Source of the DNA: Puccinia triticina
Taxonomy: Eukaryota; Basidiomycota; Pucciniomycetes; Pucciniales; Pucciniaceae
Assembly (NCBI RefSeq): GCF_026914185.1
Contig: NC_070570.1
Span: forward strand, 4,030,001 to 4,094,000
Length of the DNA stretch: 64,000 nt
Direction of reading: 5' to 3'
In this document: in pieces, positions 57,099-64,000 of the stretch
How positions within the stretch are numbered: the stretch's first letter is position 1
How the letters are laid out: every line of letters begins with the position of its first letter
Made by a program: the position numbers and the translations under genes
Notes under the pieces: generated by a model
What the model was told of the DNA's origin: nothing
The model's database searches: none
Seen by the model: the letters and a program-made list of their open reading frames with translations, nothing else

Positions 57099-60000
57099 AA
57101 CCCCTGCGTCTTGCCGCCCAAAATTATTTTAAGCACAATTTTATCTTTCGCGCTAAAATGCTCATTTTGCCAAGCTCTGAGACCAGGCCCTGGCCCTCTG
57201 ACCGGCGCAGCCTGCTGTGGCGGGACTATGGGTTTACAAGCTGTCACATATTTATCACCATTACATAATACAAACACATACTCTATACATATAGTTATTT
57301 GCATAGTTCTAGCATTTTCTTATGTATATTTTCTCACCAACCCAATTACATGTACATAGGCCCTATAAATACCTTACACCATTAAAATATCAGTTTCCCC
57401 TTGGGGGATTTTTGCAGTTCCGGTACAACACAGCCAACTTCGGGCATATTACTATATGTAATACTTCATCATGATCTATTATGAGCTGCACGCGCGCTGT
57501 ACTCTATGTTACGCCTGGGACATGTTATATTTAGTTCATTTCACAGCTCTTCACCTCAAGAGAGAGCGGAGGAGAGATCCCCAGACTCTCCTCATCTAGC
57601 AATCTACATAGTTTGCCACTCAAGACATGACCCGGTCCTTCTTCCGTAGATTAATCATAACATGATCCATCCTATTCAAAATGACACATGATGAAAGGTA
57701 TATAATAAAAATGCAATGTGCCTTGGACTTACTGGAGCCTACTGAAGCTACAACAATTGCACAGGAGGACACAACTGCTCCAAGGGCACTTGTGGTCAGG
57801 ATGAAAGTGGAGCCTTTTTGGTTTTCAGCCAGGATCCAGCATCAAAAGATGATGTGAGTTTTTGGAGCAAACATGATGATTTTATTTTGTTTGTTTGAGG
57901 AAACTGTGAGATTGGGAAGCTTGAGGGCTTGAAATATCAAATATTTCCGCAAAAAAAAAAGAGGATTAACCATTGATAAACCAATGTAGGCTTCTGTTGA
58001 TTGCATCATTGCATTGTTAGCACTAATCAGCGGTTTGAAGCTTACATCAAGATGCTCAGTGTGGGGCAAAGAGTGTTGGAGGGTTGTCAGCCTGTAGGTA
58101 AATAACCGTGTCTGAGAGGGTTGTTACTAGCAAGATGATAGTGTAATATGCCAAGGATGGGCCAATGGGTTCGTGGTAAGACCTGTAAAAGGTTTCACTC
58201 TATCAGTAATCTTGACTGAGAGGCTTGCTCAATTAAGGCGCATCCAGATCAACACAGGGTGTTAATAGGCATCCAAGGAATAACTCAACTTGGGTTCGTG
58301 GTTTTACCTACAGAAAGGTAAGGGTAATCAAGAGTTGATGTTATTCCTGAATTGAAAGATCGGTGAGAATGAAGGCACTGTTTAACTATGTATGTGTTAA
58401 ACCTTGCTGTAATAATATTCTGAGGGATAAACAGTCCTGGGGGGCGTGTTTATATAGAGGGGAAAAGAGCAGGAGGGAACATGAGGCGCTTGGAGGCGCT
58501 TCAGGACCAGGGGGGAACTGGAAGCGCTCAATGGAAGCAGATCCTCATGAAGATCAACATTGGAAATGATCAGGGCAATGTAATGATCAGTACTGATCCT
58601 AGATCAGTAGCTGTGCACACTAGCTGATCATAACCAATCAGTGATTCCATTCAGTGCTCTTTGAATTGGATTACATCATGTATTGTTTATGTATTTATAT
58701 CATAACCAATATATTATGTAAATGAGGACTGAGGCGTAACAGGGGATAAATGAGTGATACCTGTCTTGGGGTATTTCACATGTACAGTAATATTACAATG
58801 TATTGTAATCTTACTGTTTGCACGTAAGTTAACTCTTACAACAACAGTACATTATGGTAACTGTATTTAACTATGGTTATCTGTAATGTAATGTATAACA
58901 GGAGTACATTCTTAAGCTTGTATCTAATGATATACATATGTAATAAAGGTGTAAAAAGGAATGTACTATATGTAATGTGAACAATTGCAGATACTTGGTA
59001 CGTGTAAGGTACTGTGACATGTACTCTGTGGCTGACAAAGGTCCTAGCCTTAGGGCAGTTGAGCAATGAATGTATCCCTTGACCTGAGAACACAGCATGT
59101 AGGTATATGTACATCCCAACCAGAGATTTCCCAGTTTCTGTAAAAACTTTTGCAGCATTTCCCCTCCCCTGAAGGCTTCCATAGTGAGTCTGAAATCCGG
59201 AGCCTTGCTCCATTTCCTCTCATCAAGACCCTCTATTTATACCTTTCAGAATCTACCCCACAACACCGCCGCCACACACACTATTGTTCCCCTCACTCCT
59301 ATTGTGTACTCCTCAGGCAGTTGTCCCTGTTTATTGTTCTCTACTCACATTTTTTTTACCACCCCAATGCATCCATCTGATTCAAACCCATAATTCTATT
59401 GTCAGCTGGCTACTATAGCAGAGCCACCGTAACATAAAAATAAAAAATAGTATTACATATGAAAGAGATATTATTACACTCTTACACATGTAATACCATA
59501 AAATAAAAACATAAAAATAATTACCTATGAAAGAGACATTATTACTGTCTCTTAAATAACTAAAAATCTGAATATTATGTTATATTCTTAATCTACGCCC
59601 AAATTAACCTAGGGTACCCCACTTACAGGTACCCCTAATTCTCACTGCTTCATTGTGTAATCACCCAATTAGAATTCACAATGTACCCTTGAGTTGAGCA
59701 ACCTGTATGCTTGTATACATATGTACATATGCTTATAACACTTCAATAGCCACGAAACTGAAGTGTTATGTTTAGTTTAGAAGATAACCCAACTCAGGTT
59801 GAGTTAACTCTAAACCCGCAGGCTGCGCGCTACGCCTAAAGACGGCGCAGAGCCCTAAAAATGAATGAAACCCTAAGAGGGGCTGCCTGTACATTACAGC
59901 GCGCCCACCAGGGAAGTAATGACATCAATTCTGCCCCTCCACGTGAAACACTACACACATTACATAAGCTGTACATATGTAATGATGTCACATGGATGCA

Positions 60001-61726
60001 AACAGAATATTCCTGACGCATTAAAACAATTCAATACCTAATGCATACACAGTACAAGCCAATTAGGAAGCACTGTGGCCCATTTGAATAAATATGAGAC
60101 ACGTAACAGCTCATCTGCCTGGATGAGGGAATCCTGAACTGTAGGCGTCCACAAATGGCCAGGACATATTCCCAAAAGAAGACTAGCTTCTATGGCGCCA
60201 TCAGCCAGGCTGGAAATCCGCCTGAAGGCGCCCCAAATAGGCTAGTACATCTTCCCAAAGAAGAATTAGCCCTTGTAGCGTCAACAGCCTGGCCAAAAAG
60301 CGCCCACAAGTTGGCCAGTGGCCCTGTAGCTCCCCCAGGCGCCCCAGAGAGCTGCCACGGGTATTTAAAGGGCCCTATGGCCGCCCCAAAAGGCCTTTTC
60401 TCACGCTTTTACATACCTACTTGAATTTACCCGCCTTCAACACGTGCTCAATAGCCTGTTTCTAGCCTGGTAAGTCTCTTAGTAGTTGTTTTTAGCCTCA
60501 TTTTGTCGCCAGAAACTGCCCAGTTTCCACCAAGCCTTCAGAATCAACCTCTTCAAGCGCTTTCAACTGCCCAGTTTCTACCCTGAAGAACCTCAAGACT
60601 TTAAGGGCTTTTTACTAGTAAGTTCAAACCCCTTTCTCTTGAGATTCTTCGCCATTCCTTGCTGGGATTTAAACCACACCTGTTTACAGGCCCCAGTGTT
60701 TGCTTTTGAGGGATTAAACACCCCTGATTTTATCAGGCCCCTCTTTATTTAATTATATTAATTTTGTTAATATAATTACGCCATTTTTCATATATTTTAC
60801 GCCATAATTACCAATATATCATTGGAATTATCCCTTGGACTTTTCTCCCAGAGTTTTATACTCTTTTATACTAGTTTTGCACCTCGTGTAGCTAGAAGGA
60901 TTAGTCCTTGGCATCACGGAGGCTGACATCTATTGTCTATTATCCGTCTTACCTGATTCATATTTTTCTGACTCCTTCTCTAACCGCTGTGGTGAGCCTA
61001 ATCAAAACGTTATTACATCACTCAGAAACTCACCAGGAAGGAATCACCGCCCAACGCCCTCTAGAAATCACTCTGGTACATGTAATCCACGCCCACAGAC
61101 ACTTCATAATAGCCTAGAATCATCTCTACAAGGCGCCTCAACTTCTCAGTATTCAATTTCATGGATGGCCCTCCACAATGGGTAATAAAATATGTACAAA
61201 ATCAGGTTCAAAGTGGGAGAAAGTCCACAATCAAACAGAGCCAGACTATTAGGAAGGACCCTGAGTGTTCACTAGAATTAACCCCTCTATATTTCAGCAA
61301 GGCGTAACTCTTTCTCAGATGCATGGCGGCTGATGCGCCATGGTTATTTTTTCCTCTTATGTCATCCCAAGCCATGTAGTAGATGCCTTGTTGGTTTGTT
61401 GCCTTGTCACCTTGTTGGAGGCTTTTTGTACCCTGTTCCCATCTTTCTCTTCGTCTCAGAACCACCTGTTTTTCCCTCACTATTAATGTAGAGCCTTTTG
61501 GCCGATTCTGTTTGTCCCCCATCAGATTGTCACTTTGCATCCCTGGTCACAGAATAAGAATTACATAGACTACTTTACCACATATTTTACAGTATATTTC
61601 CCCCCTTTATTTTGTCTAGAAAGCACTGTTCTCAATACTTCATCAGCCACACTTTTCTTTAAGAGTCCATAGGATTTCAGCATCCAGCTAGAAAACTTAG
61701 TATCCTACTTAGTGCGCTGTTGACAC
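57099..61726. other. Long stretch without a supported gene
   Basis: Mixed A/T-rich sequence. Points that stand out: CCCTATAAATACC at about 57360, a promoter-like box followed by pyrimidine-rich text; a Cys-rich reading at 57755-57900 (NCTGGHNCSKGTC) too short to call; an alternation of TGTAATATTAC and TACATATGTA words at 58690-59000 and 59440-59720; and, at 60360-60760, GTATTTAAAGGGCCC with downstream duplicated CTGCCCAGTTTC words, which may be an old LTR promoter and leader for the gag fragment that follows. No ORF here shows a known domain. Confidence 0.45.
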
Positions 61727-61898
61727 ATGGTTAGCGCGGAAGAAATCAGGCACTCGGTTCTAAATTGCTTATCTTTTCCTATCCGGATCGCCGTAAACCG
61801 TGAAGTTATAAGAGATAACCACATGGAAATGGCCTTGGATGGATCTAACATACTTCCGCCGTATAACACTATCTTGGACTATATTAATAGAGAACTTA
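61727..61898 (+). pseudogene. gag: Gypsy-type Gag, upstream piece
   Basis: The frame from 61727 reads VSAEEIRHSVLNCL and ALDGSNILPPYNTILDYINR. This can be laid on the Gag of gypsy-1 (TKDGRNIVPNLKTLKHYVEL). It stops being Gag exactly at the TTA that flanks the Harbinger-type element. The N-terminus of Gag is missing upstream. Confidence 0.65.
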
Positions 61899-63084
61899 GA
61901 GCATCTCCACCGCGGGAGCTAAATCAAGGGACTAAACCAAATTTAGCTCCTCCACCGGAGGCGCTAAAGGCTACCCTAAAGTAGGAAAACCCATCCGGGG
62001 AGCTAAACCAAGACCAGATTTAGGACACTATAGCTCCCCATATAGCTCCTCTGACACACATATCACACAGCCGGAGGCCTGTGATACTTCGCTCCTTCAC
62101 GCACAAACCCCCAATATCCCCAACCCCAGACATCCATGTATCAACGGCCGTCCCGGCCGAACCGACTATGTACACAAAAAACACATATGAACGGCCGGTA
62201 CCGGACATCGAGGGGACTCAGCAGTGCAGTACCTCCTTTGATGACCGGTCTGTGCCAGTCATTGAGGGGACTCACCACCTCTCAATGACCGGTACAGACC
62301 GGTCATCGGGAGGATGCACAGCTCTCAATGACCATTTTATACCGGTCATCTAGGGGAGTCACCACCTCTTGATGACCGGCACAGGCTGGTCCTCGGGAGG
62401 ACGCACAACTCTTGATGACCGGGCTGTACCGGTCATCAAGAGGACACACATCTCCTCTCGATGACCGGTCAATCACCGGTCATCGAGTGACTCCCACAGC
62501 CATGTTGATGGCCGGTACTGACCGGCTATTGAAAGGACTGCAAGTCAATGGCCGGTACTGACCGGCCATCTAAAAAACTGCATGTTGATGGCCGGTACTG
62601 ACCGGCCATCAAAAGGACTGCAAGTCGATGGCCGGTACTGACCGGCCATCGAAAGGACTGCACGTTGATGGCCGGTACTGACCGGCCATCGAGAGGACTA
62701 CATCTCAATGGCCGGTGCTGACCGGCCATCAAGAGGACTACATCTCAATGGCCGGTGCTGACCGGCCATTGAGAGGACTGCATCTCAATGGCCGGTGCTG
62801 ACCGGCCATTGAGAGGACTGCATCTCAATGGCCGGTACTGACCGGCCATCAAAAGGACTGCACGTCGATGGCCGGTCAGTACTGGCCATTGAGAGGACCG
62901 GTATTGCACCTCTTGTGCTGACCGGCCATTGGGGAGTCGGGGGTAGCCGGTTTCACAACCTGGAGGTGCTACTTTGGGAACCTTGCGGTGTGAAAGAGAC
63001 CTTGATCGGGAAGCTAAAACGGCGCCGCAGTCGCGCAAGCCTGGGATTTAGTCCCTCAGATAGTCCCCCGCGGTGGAGATGCTC
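61899..63084. mobile_element. Non-autonomous PIF/Harbinger-type element, TSD TTA
   Basis: The inverted ends read GAGCATCTCCACCGCGGG and are flanked by TTA (61896-61898, 63085-63087). A TTA/TAA duplication with GAGCATCTCC-like ends is characteristic of PIF/Harbinger and Tourist-type MITEs. The 1186-bp interior is mainly the palindromic GATGGCCGGT array. Excision in silico with one TTA rejoins the Gag frame exactly. Confidence 0.9.
62190..62930. repeat. Array of palindromic GATGGCCGGT units, copy 3
   Basis: The left third has GATGACCGG...CCGGTCATC units. The right two thirds has about ten units of GATGGCCGGTACTGACCGGC with 12-16-base linkers such as AAAAGGACTGCACGT. Each unit is an imperfect palindrome. 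It lies wholly inside the Harbinger-type element. Confidence 0.95.
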
Positions 63085-63530
63085 TTAGGATTATGGATAT
63101 TTTAAACAACAAAAACATTCAGAAAGAAATTCAAACAATTCAGCCGCCGGCGCAGAAAGCTCAACCATAAGATAATGCTATGGATCAACTTACTAAAAGC
63201 CTCTCTAGCTGGAATGTACAAAAGAAGCCGTCTCCATTTGTGTTGTCAAGTCATGTTCCTTATAAACCTGCCCAACTAGACCAGTCCCCATCTAGCTATA
63301 AATGTAATTACTGTAACATGATTGGACATACCATCCACAGGTGCAATCAAGTTAACTTGGACAAAATCAACAGATTAGTAAAAAAGGAAGGAACCAATGT
63401 TATTTTACCAGACGTAACTCAAATACCTTACAATAGAACCAGGCCTTTTAAAACCATAGTTGACACTTATCACCAAAGCAAAGGACAAACAGCGGGAGTT
63501 ATCAATCTACCGCCAGGAACGCTGTGGTGA
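63085..63530 (+). pseudogene. gag: Gypsy-type Gag, downstream piece with zinc knuckle
   Basis: The frame continues RIMDILNNKNIQKEIQTIQ, has a TAA at about 63168, then an ATG at 63180. A canonical zinc knuckle C-NY-C-NMIG-H-TIHR-C lies at about 63301-63345. The text after it (INRLVKKEGTNVILPDV) matches the place where gypsy Gag of this type turns towards protease. The frame ends at 63530, followed by GC-rich text without protease. Confidence 0.75.
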
Positions 63531-64000
63531 TCATACTCGTGGTGCCGCAGGCGCGCAGGATATCCGGCGGGGCTTTAAGCGCAGCAAGACTTCAAGACCT
63601 CACGCGCAGCATCAAGATCAATTAGTCCTCAAGGCGTATCAGGATCAAAAACCCCACATGGTTTTCTTTGGGCTTGTTTTGTCTGTCGTGTCCCTTTTCT
63701 TTTCCTTGTTTTCTCTTTCTATTTTTTTCTTCTGATTCTTTTCTTTGTTTCTATATGCGCGCGTTGGAGAGGCTTGGTTATGTGGAGGGTTGGTTGTGTT
63801 TCTGTTTGTCTTAGGTTTTTTTTTTTTGTTTTTTTTGTTTTGTTGGTTTTGTTTTCTTCTTTTCCTTTCTCTTCTTGTTGTTGTTGCGCGCTTGTGTGCG
63901 CGGGTGTATGATGACTTGTCCACAGCATGTCACCAACTTCAATGTTTGAGTTCAGCTTGAACTCAGGCTTTGGGGGCGGCATGGACTTTGTCTGAACCAT
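63531..64000. other. No gene seen; T-rich tract
   Basis: About 63640-63880 is strongly T-rich with TTTTCTTT and TTTGTTTT words. Lys-rich ORFs on the minus strand here come from that composition. Confidence 0.5.

Noticed and set aside
62190..63038. CRISPR-like array and ORFs of 60-97 codons
   Set aside because: Repeat-derived; it lies wholly inside a TIR element and the linkers are not unique spacers.
1..64000. A variant genetic code or programmed read-through of TGA
   Set aside because: TAA and TAG also interrupt conserved domains, frameshifts are present, and the gag-only element has TAA. Decay explains all of it more simply.
63645..64000. Lys-rich minus-strand ORFs
   Set aside because: Low-complexity translation of a T-rich tract.
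1..64000. tRNA or rRNA genes
   Set aside because: I found no cloverleaf with A and B boxes and no rRNA-like conserved stretch by eye; a covariance-model scan would be decisive.

Overview
The window looks like a repeat-rich piece of a filamentous fungal genome, most probably a rust fungus (Pucciniales, Puccinia-like). The evidence is short introns with GTAAGT/GTATGT donors, Ty3/gypsy elements with gag-pro and pol blocks, a Plavaka-type transposase, a Tet-like 2OG-Fe(II) dioxygenase of the kind expanded in Puccinia, and the absence of any bacterial operon signal. The family assignments come from motif recognition by eye; no database search was run. Almost every recognisable gene is damaged by in-frame stops, frameshifts or insertions.

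Layout. 1-10105: a Ty3/gypsy element (gypsy-1) that enters from the left, with gag, protease, a 2.2-kb insert holding a spliced antisense gene, pol, polypurine tract and 3' LTR. 10106-12937 (+): a TET/JBP-like dioxygenase, cut at its 5' end by that LTR. 14160-16110 (+): an unknown gene (gene C) interrupted by an 844-bp hAT-type element with an 8-bp target duplication. 17419-19363 and 39071-39676 (-): the two halves of an unknown gene (gene A), separated by a 19.7-kb composite LTR retrotransposon (19364-39070). That composite holds tandem and palindromic arrays, a second gypsy gag-pro-pol (gypsy-2), a 1052-bp TIR element, and a multi-exon antisense gene between integrase and the 3' LTR. 40619-42492 (-): gene B, unknown. 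42561-48674 (-): a Plavaka/CACTA-like transposase, interrupted by a young gag-only LTR element (44321-47035, TSD CAACC). 50580-52380 (-): an SNF2/Rad5-type helicase pseudogene with a solo LTR (52408-53725) at its upstream side. 56140-57098 (+): an MSH4-like C-terminal fragment. 61727-63530 (+): a gag fragment split by a PIF/Harbinger-type element with TSD TTA.

How it may fit together. If the retroelements are subtracted, a TET-like dioxygenase, gene C, gene A, gene B, a Plavaka transposase and an SNF2 helicase lie side by side. Three near-identical 36-bp palindromes (13736, 40380, 50288) sit in the gaps between these genes and nowhere in the retroelements. TET/JBP genes are known to travel with KDZ and Plavaka transposons in basidiomycetes, so this may be a decayed large DNA transposon or transposon island with its own base-modification and chromatin genes. 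That reading is inference; what is directly seen is the gene order, the palindromes, and the target-site duplications that allow the later insertions to be peeled away.
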